Below are positions 54,120-64,000 of a stretch of DNA of 64,000 bases, piece after piece. The stretch is taken from assembly GCA_039545275.1 (NCBI GenBank), contig BCHS01000006.1, positions 62,001-126,000 on the forward strand, in the 5' to 3' direction. The notes under the pieces were generated by a model, which worked only from the letters and a program-made list of their open reading frames with translations, searched no databases and was not told the origin of the DNA. The position numbers were made by a program, and so were the translations under genes. Source of the stretch: Pseudomicrostroma phylloplanum (taxonomy: Eukaryota; Basidiomycota; Exobasidiomycetes; Microstromatales). The number at the start of each line of letters is the position of its first letter. Positions within the stretch are counted from its first letter, which is position 1.

Positions 54120-55667
54120 ATGTCGAAAAATACCATGAATTCAAATCAGGCTAGGTGAGTCAGACGTGCTATCCAATGAGAGGACTCAGTCAGGCGAGCG
54201 AAAGAGCTGACCCAGTCCCAATGACCTTCTACACCGCCAGTCTTTTGCCCGCCGACGAGAGCGCTATCGTTGGCAGTCGTGGGCACTCCTCTACCTCCTC
54301 CAGCGCTTCTACCCCCGCCTTCCCTGCGTCCACGTCATCCCGACGTGGACAGTCTACCGCCGTGAGGTGAGTTCTGTTAGCTTCGTCAGTATGGAGAGGC
54401 TGAGGGCCGTTTGCTGATACCGAACACCTCTTGCTTTATGTGACTTGTAGCACCGTGGTGAAGTGGTGGGTTTGACGTGACTTCCGCAGAAATGCCTGGT
54501 ACTCAAACGCCAGGTCGACGTGAGCCTGTGAGAGGGGACACGTCGCAGTCATCAACAACAACATCATCATCATCATCGACTCCTTCCTCGCCTTTATCAT
54601 CGAGGAGTCCACGATCAGCTGGAGCAACTTCTGCTGCTCCTGCTCGATCTGGAGAATATGAGATGCATACACATAGTAGTCCTCGCCAAGAGGCTACTTC
54701 AAGACCAAACCGGCCCCGAGTAAGCCTGACTCCAGCTGGTGCTGTCCCAATCACCAACCGAGCTTCTACAGCATACTTCCCTCCCTCTCCGCCATCGACT
54801 GTAGCTTCGGCCGATTCGCCCCCAACCTCGCCGACGGCCGAGCTCAGCAACATGCATCTAATGGATGAGCCGATTCTAGAGGAGAGCTATGCAGAGTCGC
54901 AAGAGAATGCTCGATGGTGGGCAGGCGCCGAAAGCAGTCGTCAGCAGTCTGGAGAGGACGGTGCTGAGTTTCAGGGGAAGGCAGGAAACAGTCGATCTGA
55001 GCAGGAGAGTCGAGCCACTCCTGCGAAAGGAGCAAATACCCAAAGTTTCGCTCAACGTCAAAAAGCAGCGGCATCGAACTCTTCCGCCCCGTATCCCACT
55101 ACGTCGGACATGCCGGACACCCCCAGACAGACGCCAACGGCGGTCTCACCTGCTGTTGTAGGCTATGCTCATCACCCTACAGCCTCTGGCCAGCGATTCT
55201 TCTGCTCTCTCTTCGAGGACTTCCCGCTCCAAAAGGGAGCAGAGCACGTCGTCGGAACAGCTTCGGACGCTGGCGTCGATCTGGCCTGCGAAGGCTGGTC
55301 AGGCGCCGTCCTTGACCAATCGCGCCTCGCCTCGCATGCTCATTCTTCCGCTGGCCCCCTGTCAAACAACGCCACCGGTCGAGCCCTGTTCACTCTGCTG
55401 CCAGCGGCTGCTCAAGCCGAGCGATTGCGAGAAGAGGTACTTTCGATCTTGGACCTTGCGAGCGAGGAGCTCAAGTGCGATGTCGTCTTCATGGCAGTGG
55501 ATAGGATCGGCATGGAGGAGAGCGACTGGAAGGCAATTCTGCATGGTCTCTGCTACGTTGGCGGCTCCGTCGTCGCCACTGGCGGTCTCAAGGGCAATGC
55601 TGGCAAGGAGAAGCTCACTGGGTGTAAAGTGAGAGAGGGGATGGTACTGGTTGCTGTCGAGATGTGA
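54120..55667 (+). CDS. OAZ1: Ornithine decarboxylase antizyme, read through a +1 frameshift
   Basis: Exons: 54120-54154, 54241-54366 and 54451-55667. The first frame runs from the ATG at 54120 to TGA at 54473-54475 and ends in VVKWWV. Skipping T54473 (GTT TGA C read as GTT GAC) enters the long second frame, and total length then becomes a multiple of three (458 residues). The C-terminal 165 residues match the antizyme domain: GWSGAVLDQSRLA, LREEVLSILDLASEELKCDVVFMAVDR, then HGLCYVGGSVV and GMVLVAVEM. The intervening about 220 residues are Ser/Pro-rich and long for the family. Antizyme binds ornithine decarboxylase monomers, blocks polyamine uptake and sends the enzyme to the 26S proteasome; polyamines normally stimulate the frameshift. 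The gene identity rests on the C-terminal pattern plus the frame arrangement. Confidence 0.82.
54470..54476 (+). promoter_or_regulatory. Programmed +1 ribosomal frameshift site (GTT TGA C)
   Basis: The end of the first antizyme frame is TGG TGG GTT TGA followed by C. Slipping one base forward at the TGA gives GTT GAC GTG and continues directly in the long second frame. The stop codon and its 3' C are a weak termination context. Known antizyme sites use a sense codon followed by UGA; the exact GUU-UGA-C form here is my reading and needs a check. Confidence 0.75.
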
Positions 55668-56175
55668 GATTGAGATGGCTCCCCACTTTTAGACACGTTA
55701 GACCGACGTTTAGCAGGATACCTACTCTGCGGCTTCTGGTCTGCCTCTCGACTCGTTTCCTCGCCATTATCGAACATGTCCCTACTTCTGTTTCTCAACG
55801 AACGTATGCCTCTAATGAATTTTCCACGTCACATGTCTTGCCTTGCTCGCGGTGATCAGGTGAGGGGATGGCCCTGCGCCAGTGGTGGTTCCGGACGCGA
55901 AGCTGAGCCGAGACGGAAGTGGCGCCGGCGTGCGAGGCGGCGGGCGGCGGAAGCCAAAATGCGTCACGTCGAAAGAGGCGTGTCTGTGTGTCTGGCTCGG
56001 GACCAAAATCGTGCTTCACCTTCCTGCTCTTCATTCCTCCATTGTACATCCTTGCAGACATCTTCACAGCGACTCGCTCTTACGCCATAACCTAGCTACC
56101 TAGCATACACTGCCCAACGCCCAACACTGCATCGCTTCATCTTTCTTCTGCGCGCTCCCTCCTCCAATAGCCGCC
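55668..56175. other. Antizyme 3' flank and MRC1 promoter region
   Basis: Both neighbours are on the plus strand. No gene seen. Confidence 0.45.
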
Positions 56176-59100
56176 ATGGCGGATGCCGCCGCGGCCTCGC
56201 GACCTCAAGCCACGTACGGACGGAACAAGACTCTCGCGTTCCTCAGCGACGACGATGAGGACGGTCAGCAGCACGCTCCCACATCTTCGCCTCCGAACAT
56301 GTTCGATAGCTCCTCACCCATCGCTGCCAGCAAGGTCGCGGCGAGGAGGAGGGTGATGGTGGACGAGGAGGATACGGGCGACACTACGCCTGAAAGCTCT
56401 CAGGCTAGCGCGGCGCCCATTAAGCTTACCGCTCCGCGAGCTACTCTGACGCCTGCGCAGCGCTTGGCCAAGGCAATGGCCGATACCGATAGCGAAGTGT
56501 CTGATGACGAGCCTGCGAAGGGGTCGCCCTCTGCAGCCAAGGGTGGCGCAGATGCCGTGAGCCGCCTGCGAGCCATGATGGGTGGTGGGTCAGGATCGCG
56601 TGGGACCCTCAGCAATCAAGCTCATGACCACGGCCGTACAAGTGCTCAGTCTCTCGGCTCGGATCAATACACTTCCTCGCTCAGTAGTGCACCCCCGCTC
56701 TCCTCCACCGAGGAGCCCAGAGCTCGTGGCGCTGGCGCTTTCGAGAGCTCTTCTGGCAGCGAAGCCGATGCCGAGGACTTTGCTTCGGCTCTGCTAAAAG
56801 CAGGCAGAAGAGGTGCAACAGCTGGGAGAATGCGGAGGAGAGATGGGGAGAGGATAACGAGCTCGTCATCAGGAGCGCCACAGCCCGCTTCACCTACTCT
56901 GGCCAGGAAGACAGTCAGGTCGCCTCTTGACTCGAGCGATGACGAGGCAGCATCAGCGGCAGGGTCTTCAAGTTCGCCTTCGAGCTCGATGAACGAGGTC
57001 GTCGCCGCCCGCAAGCAGAGCGAGGCGGCTATGCAACGCAAGCAGCGACTCGCCGATATGGCTGCCGCCAAGAGAGGCGCTTCACCCTCCCTCGAAGAGA
57101 CCTTCTTTGCTGAGATGAAGCAGCAGGAAAACGCTCCGGCGTCAAGCGCAGAGAATCTTATGACGTTGAGTGATGAGGACTCGATCAGCGAAGGCGATGC
57201 TCCTGCTCCCAGAGAGGAGTCGAAGACCGACAACGATCGCCCCGCTCACAGGAAGAAGAAGAAGTCATCCTCGAAGAAAGAGAAGGGGCCCAAAGGTCCT
57301 AAGCAGCTCTCGAAGAAGGAAATGGAAGAGATGCACAAGATGTCCGCCAAGATCGAGAGGAGCAGGCCTGTAGTTGGTCTGAGTCAGCTGTCACGGCCTG
57401 TCCAACGTCAGCAGTACGACATCACTCGTCTTGCGGCTATGTTTCAGCCTGCAGCAGATGTGCAACAAGTCGGATCTGATGCTGAAAACGATGCCGATCC
57501 CATTGACATGGACACGCCGCGTCGCCCGGGTGAGGAAAAGCGCGGAGGTAAGCCTAGCTCAACTGCAAAGAATGTTAGCCGACTTGAATACGGCGCGCTC
57601 GAGTCTTTCCCGCCTCGGATGTCCACTCAGCAGGCCCCTTCTTCAGATAGCATCAAGACCACAACGTCCAGTCCTGCCGAGGTGAGCGAAGAGCAGCGCG
57701 AGCAAGACGCCCGCGACGCAGCTCTGCGCTTGAAGAAGGAACGCTGGCTCGAGGCACAGAAGAAGGCACAAGGTCAAAGACTGGCCATGGCCACTCGCGG
57801 TCCTTCGAAAGAGGAGCTGGTAGAGAGCTTGCAAGTCGTCGGCAAGCCGCCTCTCCGCTCGAAGCCCAAGCCCGTCGTGGGTCTGCAGGCGACCTCGCTC
57901 TTCAATGCTTCCCTTCAGGAAAGCATCCGCAGGCAGAACATGCTGGCAAGGTCAGCTCGGGAAGCGGCCAGTCGACAACAAGGCTTGGTCCAGCAACAGA
58001 AGCATAGTGCAGCCAAGTCCTCCGGCGAGGCTGAAGGTGAAGATGACTCGATGGATGCCCTCAAGCGCATTCAGGAGAGAGTCGGCAGGCAGAGCAACCA
58101 AGGGCGTGGAGAAGAGGATGCGGTTGAGAGTGGGGACGATGATGATGAGGATGACGAAGACTTTGTCATGGATGAGGAAGATGGCGAGGCAAAGGCTACC
58201 CGCGGCTCAGATATCGAAGGCTCGGAAAACGAGGCGCCTCGAGGATCTGCAAGCGAGTACGATGACGATGAGGAGGAGATGCCCGCCAGCTCTCAACAGC
58301 CTCCTCCATCCAGTCAAAATACCAATCGCAGTCACGGATCTGCGCGTCGGGCAGCAGCTGCCAGTGACGATGACGATGATGATGATGCTGATGTCACATT
58401 TACAGCTCACCGCAAATCAAGGGCTCCACGAGCGCTGCTCGATGATGAAGACGTTGAGTCAGTTCAAGATCACGAGAAACGGTCGGAATCTACTGAGGAC
58501 ATCGACAGTAGTCGCGAGAAGGCTGACGAGGTCTCGGCTGGCGGACAAGACAAGCCGCTTGGGCTGACGCAATTCCTCGGCGGATTCGCTGCTAGTCCCA
58601 TTGAGATGTCCCCGCAACCGGGATCAGCCGACGAGACTCAGAGCCGGCCTGCACTGCAGCATTCCTCCTCTTCAAACCTTCTAGAAGTCCCCAACCAGGG
58701 TGTGCTAGGGCGGGCTTCCTCCGACGACTCTGTACTCGGCCAATTCTTCCAGGAGACGCAGCTCTCAGAGGATCCTCGAGGTTTCAGCTTGGATGTCATT
58801 GGAGCTACAGGCCGAGCCAGAAACGCGGAGAATGCTCCCTTCTTGCAAGGGTCGCTCAGCGCTGACAGCAACGGCTTCTCTCAGCTGTTCAATGAAGGGA
58901 CGCAACTTCCCTCTGCTCTGGCCGGTAGCTCGGCAGGTCCCTCCCAGCTGATGGGACCACCTACTACCCTGCCAGCCGACGGCTTTGCAGCGCTTCGCCG
59001 AGCCGCCCAGACGGAAGCCGAAGCCGCCGATTCGCCTTCACCCCTGCCCTCGAATGACGACTTTGACGATGAGGAGGAATTGAACTTCGCGGGAGCCGGT

Positions 59101-61182
59101 CCGGGTAGAGCGGGACCCTCTGTTCCCACACCACTGAGGACGACTCCTAAGCAGTACCTCAATCGTGAGGGTTTCTTCACACAGACAAAGCCCACACTGG
59201 GGGGTCTGCCCTCGAGCCAGTCGCAATCCCAACTCAGTCAGATCGACAGTGTGGAGCGGCCGAAGGCTGCAGAGCGAAGGGGTAGCTCCGCTGATGACGA
59301 GGAAGCTGACGGAGATGGATCGCCTCGAGCTGTCCGCAAGAAGCGCTTCCGTCGTGCTCTTGAGCCACAAGGGGACGACGATGACAATGCTCACGCCGAA
59401 GCGCAAGTCTCCGAGGACGAGGAGGAGCGCCTTGATGCTGATCCTGCAGGCTCTGGGAGTGAGGCCGAGGGCGAGGAGGAAGTCGAGGTTGAAGAGCAGG
59501 AGGGTCTCGCCGGCTCGGGCAGTGAAGCTGAAGACGGTGAGGCTCCAGGTACTCTTCATCCAGGCGCGACCCGTAACGCTTGGGATATCCTCCGCCAGGG
59601 GCAAGCCCGCGCCGAGGTCCTTGCAGCAGCGGGCTTCAAGCAGCAAGGCAAGAAACGACAGCGCGACTACCAGTTCATCGAGGGAGAGGCCGAGGAGTCC
59701 GATGAGGATGATGAAGGGCGTCGAAACAAGAAGGGCGCGGGTGGACTCGACGGCGTCTTCAGCGATTCTGGCTCTGATGATGGTGAAGAGGACGATGAAG
59801 ACGATGACGGACGCGATCTCGAGGAGCTCGTCGATAACGAGCGAGAGATGGATGAAGCGGAGAAGGATCTGCTCGCTCGTGAGAGGTACCAGAAGGATCT
59901 CGACGCCGATGACGAAGCTGCCATGGCTTTGGCTGACAAGGCTGCTCGGGGAGAGCTGCGCAACAAGAGGAGGCTCAGGGACGGCGACCGTCTCGAGGAC
60001 CTTCTCGACGACGACTTTGAGGATGAGCGACTGCTCATGAAGGCCAACAACCCGAGGGCAATGATCGCCAAGCGCCGCAAGATCGAAGGGGACGAGATGG
60101 AGATCTTGGCGGCAAAGGAAGAGTCGCAGGCTTTCGTCAAGGGATACTCGGAGACGCATCGCGCTGATGTGGCCGATGAGTACAACTTCCTCGCCGAGGC
60201 GGACACCGATGAGGACGCAGGAGGTGACGGGGCGCAAGACGATTCAGGCGAGTCGTCTTCGTCTGATGAATCGGATGAGGATGAGAGGGACACACCTGGC
60301 AAGAAGAGGCGGGTCAGCTTTGCTCAGGCTCAGGCGGATGATCAAGACGACGAAGAGGAAGCCCAAGCAGTACAACGTGTAACTCGCAAGCAACTGGCTC
60401 GGGAGTTGAGAGAGCGACGTCAAAGGCGCAAGCAAGGCGTCGTTTCCGATGAAGACGACGAAGAAGAGACCTCTGCTGCTCGGCGTCGCAAAGGCTTTGG
60501 CAGCGACGGCAGCGAGGATGAAGACGACTTCAATGCCGCCCGGCCGGGCTTCCTTCGCGATCGTCTTGCAGAGAGGAAGGCGATGCAGGCCAAGGTCAAT
60601 CAAGTAGCCCTTCGCCAGCGAGCGGCTCTCGCAGCTCCGACAAAGTCAACCTCGACTTCTTCCTCCTCTTCTTCTTCCTTCTTCAACCGTCGCGCTGCTG
60701 GTCAGGCCTCGACCTCGATTTCCAGCGAGACCCCAGACGACATCATCCTCGATGACAACGAGGAAGACGACGAGGACGACGCGCGGGCCATCGACCCCTC
60801 CGCTGCGATCCAAGCCCGTATCTTGCGCCGCCAAGCAGCCCGTCGCGATACATCACCGCGTACAGCCGCGCGCCTGGCCAAGCTGGCCGAGGAGTTCAAG
60901 TCCGAGCCAGACTTTGCCGCAGGGCGCAGTCGCTCCTTCGGCAGCAGTGGAGGCGGAGCGGGAGCGGCGGGCAGTAGTGTTACGAGTTGGGGGGCGCAGC
61001 CCAGGAGACAGGGCTCGGCAGGCAGTGTGACGCTCGAGGGTGGCGGTGGCTTTGGTGTGAGTGGAGGAGGCAAGGGAGCGGCTAGTACGCTGGTGCGAAA
61101 GACGTCGGCTAAAGGGGAGATGGCGAGACCGGTGCTGGGCAGGGCGATCCTGGCTGAGAGGAGGGTGGAGGAGTCGCAATGA
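56176..61182 (+). CDS. MRC1: Replication checkpoint mediator MRC1/claspin
   Basis: An uninterrupted 1668-residue frame, very acidic with many Ser-Asp/Glu runs. The N-terminus has RNKTLAFLSDDDED. A basic KKKKSSSKKEKGPKG patch followed by KKEMEEMHKMSAKIERSRP lies near residue 360-395, as in claspins. The MRC1-like domain is around residues 1130-1330: NAWDILRQGQARAEVL, LVDNEREMDEAEKDLL, DDDFEDERLLMKANNPRAMIAKRR, and FVKGYSETHRADVADEYNF. Numerous SQ/TQ dipeptides are candidate Mec1/ATR sites. It moves with the replisome, couples polymerase epsilon to the CMG helicase and passes the checkpoint signal to Rad53/Cds1. Ends in Gly/Ser-rich sequence. Confidence 0.9.
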   Translation: MADAAAASRPQATYGRNKTLAFLSDDDEDGQQHAPTSSPPNMFDSSSPIAASKVAARRRVMVDEEDTGDTTPESSQASAAPIKLTAPRATLTPAQRLAKAMADTDSEVSDDEPAKGSPSAAKGGADAVSRLRAMMGGGSGSRGTLSNQAHDHGRTSAQSLGSDQYTSSLSSAPPLSSTEEPRARGAGAFESSSGSEADAEDFASALLKAGRRGATAGRMRRRDGERITSSSSGAPQPASPTLARKTVRSPLDSSDDEAASAAGSSSSPSSSMNEVVAARKQSEAAMQRKQRLADMAAAKRGASPSLEETFFAEMKQQENAPASSAENLMTLSDEDSISEGDAPAPREESKTDNDRPAHRKKKKSSSKKEKGPKGPKQLSKKEMEEMHKMSAKIERSRPVVGLSQLSRPVQRQQYDITRLAAMFQPAADVQQVGSDAENDADPIDMDTPRRPGEEKRGGKPSSTAKNVSRLEYGALESFPPRMSTQQAPSSDSIKTTTSSPAEVSEEQREQDARDAALRLKKERWLEAQKKAQGQRLAMATRGPSKEELVESLQVVGKPPLRSKPKPVVGLQATSLFNASLQESIRRQNMLARSAREAASRQQGLVQQQKHSAAKSSGEAEGEDDSMDALKRIQERVGRQSNQGRGEEDAVESGDDDDEDDEDFVMDEEDGEAKATRGSDIEGSENEAPRGSASEYDDDEEEMPASSQQPPPSSQNTNRSHGSARRAAAASDDDDDDDADVTFTAHRKSRAPRALLDDEDVESVQDHEKRSESTEDIDSSREKADEVSAGGQDKPLGLTQFLGGFAASPIEMSPQPGSADETQSRPALQHSSSSNLLEVPNQGVLGRASSDDSVLGQFFQETQLSEDPRGFSLDVIGATGRARNAENAPFLQGSLSADSNGFSQLFNEGTQLPSALAGSSAGPSQLMGPPTTLPADGFAALRRAAQTEAEAADSPSPLPSNDDFDDEEELNFAGAGPGRAGPSVPTPLRTTPKQYLNREGFFTQTKPTLGGLPSSQSQSQLSQIDSVERPKAAERRGSSADDEEADGDGSPRAVRKKRFRRALEPQGDDDDNAHAEAQVSEDEEERLDADPAGSGSEAEGEEEVEVEEQEGLAGSGSEAEDGEAPGTLHPGATRNAWDILRQGQARAEVLAAAGFKQQGKKRQRDYQFIEGEAEESDEDDEGRRNKKGAGGLDGVFSDSGSDDGEEDDEDDDGRDLEELVDNEREMDEAEKDLLARERYQKDLDADDEAAMALADKAARGELRNKRRLRDGDRLEDLLDDDFEDERLLMKANNPRAMIAKRRKIEGDEMEILAAKEESQAFVKGYSETHRADVADEYNFLAEADTDEDAGGDGAQDDSGESSSSDESDEDERDTPGKKRRVSFAQAQADDQDDEEEAQAVQRVTRKQLARELRERRQRRKQGVVSDEDDEEETSAARRRKGFGSDGSEDEDDFNAARPGFLRDRLAERKAMQAKVNQVALRQRAALAAPTKSTSTSSSSSSSFFNRRAAGQASTSISSETPDDIILDDNEEDDEDDARAIDPSAAIQARILRRQAARRDTSPRTAARLAKLAEEFKSEPDFAAGRSRSFGSSGGGAGAAGSSVTSWGAQPRRQGSAGSVTLEGGGGFGVSGGGKGAASTLVRKTSAKGEMARPVLGRAILAERRVEESQ

Positions 61183-61371
61183 TTCGCTGTGCGTGTGCTT
61201 GCTTCCAAGGTACATACCTGCCACGCTTGTTTGAATCTATCAATTCATTACCGATGCCCGTGAGATTTTTTGTGAGGTGGACTCATGCATACGCGCCTTC
61301 CGATTGGCGAGATCGAGCGCGAGTTGCGTTGTTACGTACATATTGTCAAAAGCGGAGCGCAATTTTCAGAT

Positions 61372-61473
61372 GCGCCAGTGGTTTATTGGTAGAATTTACC
61401 GTTGCCAAGAATGCGAGTACAAGTCGCAGCCTGGAAACTCGGTGAGAAGGGGGTTCGATTCCCTCCTGGCGCA
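61372..61473 (+). tRNA. tRNA-Gly (GCC) with a 31-nt intron
   Basis: The cloverleaf can be drawn fully: acceptor stem GCGCCAG with CTGGCGC, discriminator A; D arm with ATTGGTAG; anticodon stem TACCG with CGGTG; loop TTGCCA + T with anticodon GCC at 61404-61406; T arm GGGGG TTCGATT CCCTC. An intron occupies about 61408-61438, starting one base 3' of the anticodon, the canonical place. The B box GGTTCGATTCC is intact. Poly-T follows within 10 bp. Confidence 0.88.
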
Positions 61474-61544
61474 TTGTTTTTGTCTCCTGAGTCGTCAGTG
61501 TGTGCTGGTTGGCCTGTCTCCGAATCGACATGTTGGTCCCTCGA

Positions 61545-61645
61545 TCGCCAGTGTTTCATTGGTCAGAATACACCGTCGCCATGTAGGTGGAAGCTAGATC
61601 CACAGACCGCCGGTGAGAAGGGGGTTCGATTCCCTCCTGGCGCAT
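61545..61645 (+). tRNA. Second tRNA-Gly (GCC)-like gene, probably degenerate
   Basis: It shares the 3' half of the upstream tRNA almost exactly (CGGTGAGAAG, the T arm and CTGGCGCA). The anticodon stem CACCG/CGGTG is perfect and the loop carries GCC at 61578-61580, with an intron of about 28 nt at 61582-61609. But the first acceptor base is T opposite C, and position 33 is C instead of the nearly universal T. It may be a pseudogene or poorly functional copy of the neighbour. Confidence 0.6.
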
Positions 61646-61804
61646 TGCTTTTTGCAATATGTGATACAACTGTATAGCGAGAAGCTCAATTGCCCTCTTT
61701 TTGCATTCACTTTCGACGCAGCGATAGTGAGACTGGGGACGATGTAGCGGCATGGATATGAAGTGCTATGTTTCTACAGCAATGACACAAGACGACTTTG
61801 CACC

Positions 61805-64000
61805 TCATATGATCTCCAGATCACTGCCGCTATCCGCATCGCTCAGGTCCACATAGCCTCCCGAGATGCCAGCACTCTCCCTCGCTCCACCTCCCATACG
61901 TCCAGCAACATCCTTGACAGCATTACTTCCAGCCATGTTGGGTTTAGCAAACGACATGGCAGCCGGCAGAGGGGCACGCACATTGGGTGCCAGAACAGAC
62001 TTCTTGAGCTTGAGGGTCGGTGTGGCCAGAGAGCCCGGAAGGGCCTTGTGTCTGTTGAGGAGCTGCGAAGAAGGGTCACAAGGAGAGGGAAGAGGTCAAT
62101 TACCACTCCGCAGTGGCAGCCTCTCTGAGACGGGACACTCACTGTACTACCGCGCAGGCTGTCCTCGCCACCTTCTTCGATGCGACGCTTTCGGTTCTCC
62201 CTCGCTCGCGGGTCTGACAAGGGGTCGAAGCCGATCCTCTGGATCTCCTCGGCCGTGTACCTGCTGCTGATGCGTGAGGCCGGTGCGGACGTCGTGACTG
62301 TCTGACGAGCCGCAGTGCCTGCTGATGCTGCTGCGCCTACCGGAGGACGTCGGTCCCTCTTATCCGGCGAGGCGCTCTCTCCCGGGCTGCGTTCGTCGCC
62401 TGAAGAGTCAGACCCGAAGACGAGCAGACGATCATTACTGCCCGGATTGCGCACAGCCTGTTTCCGCTTGGCCGCCTTCTCCTTGCTCAGTCGCTCCTCT
62501 TCGTCTCGCTTGCGCTTCTTCTCGCGACGCTCTTGCAGGGTGCGCTGCGCCTCGGCAATGGCCAGGGCGCCGACGCTGTTCGAAGGAAGCTCTACTTCGG
62601 GAGGGAGCATGTCCCCATCCGTCTGATCATCCTCGCCTCGACGGCGCTGCTGCTGCGTCTGTCGCAGCTGAGAGAACTCGTCCTCCTCTGCCTGGCGCCG
62701 CTCAGCAATCTCCCGCAGCCTATCCTCCCCGTCCCACCCTGCCCGCTTAGCCTCGAGCCTGCGGAGCGTAGCCGCCTCTTCCTCCAGCTTCTTCCTCCTC
62801 GACTCCTTCTCCGAGCGCACCTGCCCATAATGATCTGCAGCGGAGAATTGCGTACTCTCGATGTCGTCCTTGTCGCGGAGTCCTTCAGCATTGGGGACAA
62901 GGACCGCGTCTTTGCGGCCATTGAGCCCTTCGAAGCTCAGAGCTTCACGAGGGATCCAGGGACGATCTTCGTACTTGCCGCCCTTGCCTTTGCGCTTGCC
63001 AGATGTGAACCGGCCGGTCGGACGCGATCTACCGCGCCCGCTTCCCGAGCCACCGCCATAGCCAGAGCCGGAAGACTTGACGCCAATCGACGATGACCTG
63101 ACGGTATGAGGTAAAGAAGGATTGTGTGAGAGCAAAAGGTCAGCCTTTCTAGTCGACCTTTCCCTGCCGATTTCCCGCTTGCGACCGTTGTGACTCACGA
63201 GTTTGCAAACTCCTGCCGACCCCTCTGCGTCCTCTCCACACCAATGCCCAGGTGAAAGTCGCAAATTGTCTCCCTGAACTTGGAGCCAGACATGTTCCTT
63301 CCATCGACGTAGTTGCCGCACTTTTCACCCTCTCGAGTCCGTGCAGAGCACGAGCTATAGTTACTGGAGACGCCAAGGACGACAATCGAGGAAACGCCTT
63401 CCACATACAGACACATCCTGGTATCGGTGTCGTTTGCCTTGGGGGCTAGGACTCTTGGTGTGATGATAGCAATGACTTGGCCGTGACAATACCTGCCGAG
63501 CTTCTCGTAGGTGCCCTTGGTACCGCCAAAGTAGCGGCCTGTATCCTTATCCTGGCCACGAGCCTTGAATGTCAAGAGCTTGAGCTCGTGATGCCCCTCA
63601 ACACCGCCTTCACTACCTTCAGGACCCCAGGCTTGGGACCCAATGTCCGTAAGGAAGTACAGTCTTCCATCCTTGATGTATTTCGCCTCATCCTGTTCGC
63701 CCTTCTTCTTGTTTCGGTTCGCCCTCTGCATTGCCTCCTCTTCTGGATCCATAAAGTCGTCGTCTTCATACCACTCGCGCTTGCGCCGGTTGAGGTCGAT
63801 GCGATCTTTGTCCTTCTTACCGGTAGTCCACTCGCGAGCTATGCCAGTAACAGTGGCAATGGTGATCCACTCTCCTTCCACGGGAATCTCGTAGTCACCA
63901 TCCTTGCCTTTGCCACGCGCTGCGGCTCTCTGGCGAATCGAGTAGAGAAGCGAAGGAGAGAGGTAGTATCGTCCGTCCATGATGTCCTGAAAGTCCTCGT
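61805..64000 (-). CDS. MCM10: Replication initiation factor MCM10 (5' end beyond the window)
   Basis: Three exons are seen: from beyond 64000 to 63199, then 63097-62143 and 62062-61805. The frame is open through the window edge (EDFQDIMDGRYYL), so the N-terminus is missing. The first exon holds the OB-fold part (GEWITIATVTGIARE, LYFLTDIGS, VIAIITPRVLAP) and the Mcm10 zinc finger: SSCSARTREGEKCGNYV, then ICDFHLGIG, a CCCH arrangement. Later exons are basic/acidic and coiled (RRKKLEEEAATLRRLEAKR) with IQRIGFDPLSDP, and end LEII. MCM10 binds the CMG helicase, ssDNA and polymerase alpha to start and sustain forks. It converges with MRC1 across the tRNA genes. Confidence 0.88.

Noticed and set aside
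59038..60237. 399-codon open frame antisense to MRC1
   Set aside because: It is the mirror of the acidic repeats of MRC1 (Leu/Ile/Val-rich shadow of Asp/Glu codons) and has no independent signal.

Overview
The window is nuclear DNA of a fungus, most likely a basidiomycete and plausibly a smut-type one (Ustilaginomycotina); that placement is inferred from style, not from a search. The supporting signs are GC-rich and tightly packed genes on both strands, short introns with GTGAGT/GTAAGT donors, very small first exons (20-51 nt), long Ser/Pro/Gly-rich regulatory proteins, and a gene set (PAN3, RPN9, MCM10, MRC1, antizyme, Zn2Cys6 factor) that is plainly fungal.

Layout. 0.1-6.1 kb: a minus-strand tandem array of five copies of an unrecognised two-exon gene family, in different states of decay. 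7.6-11.7 kb: a peroxisomal-type malate dehydrogenase ending in SKL, and a secreted GH105-like six-hairpin glycosidase. 11.7-13.8 kb: no supported gene. 13.8-19.9 kb: an intronless 2034-residue CRIB/PAK-like kinase with altered catalytic motifs. 20.5-27.5 kb: OXA1 insertase, a 2-oxodicarboxylate carrier and a Zn2Cys6 transcription factor. 27.9-36.9 kb: TELO2, an IGHMBP2/Hcs1-like SF1 helicase and splicing factor PRP38. 37-45.2 kb: HIS5, PAN3, an oxidoreductase-like domain protein and COQ8. 45.5-53.6 kb: RPN9, the DPH6-RidA fusion, a small unknown protein and an LCAT-like alpha/beta hydrolase. 54.1-55.7 kb: an ornithine decarboxylase antizyme whose two frames meet at a GTT-TGA-C +1 frameshift site. 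56.2-64 kb: MRC1/claspin, two tandem intron-bearing tRNA-Gly genes (one degenerate) and MCM10, which runs off the window end.

Most genes are housekeeping and are arranged in divergent or convergent pairs with 30-500 bp between them (COQ8/RPN9, helicase/PRP38, DPH6/unknown, hydrolase/antizyme). Several have mitochondrial roles (OXA1, carrier, COQ8, probably the oxidoreductase-like protein). MRC1 and MCM10, both replication-fork proteins, converge on the tRNA pair.

Many open frames in this window begin with GTG or TTG. For this eukaryote I moved starts to the first credible ATG, and placed exon joins so that phases and total lengths agree. Splice sites were read by eye, so small errors are possible. 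The features most worth a second look are the antizyme frameshift, the decaying paralogue array and the atypical CRIB kinase.
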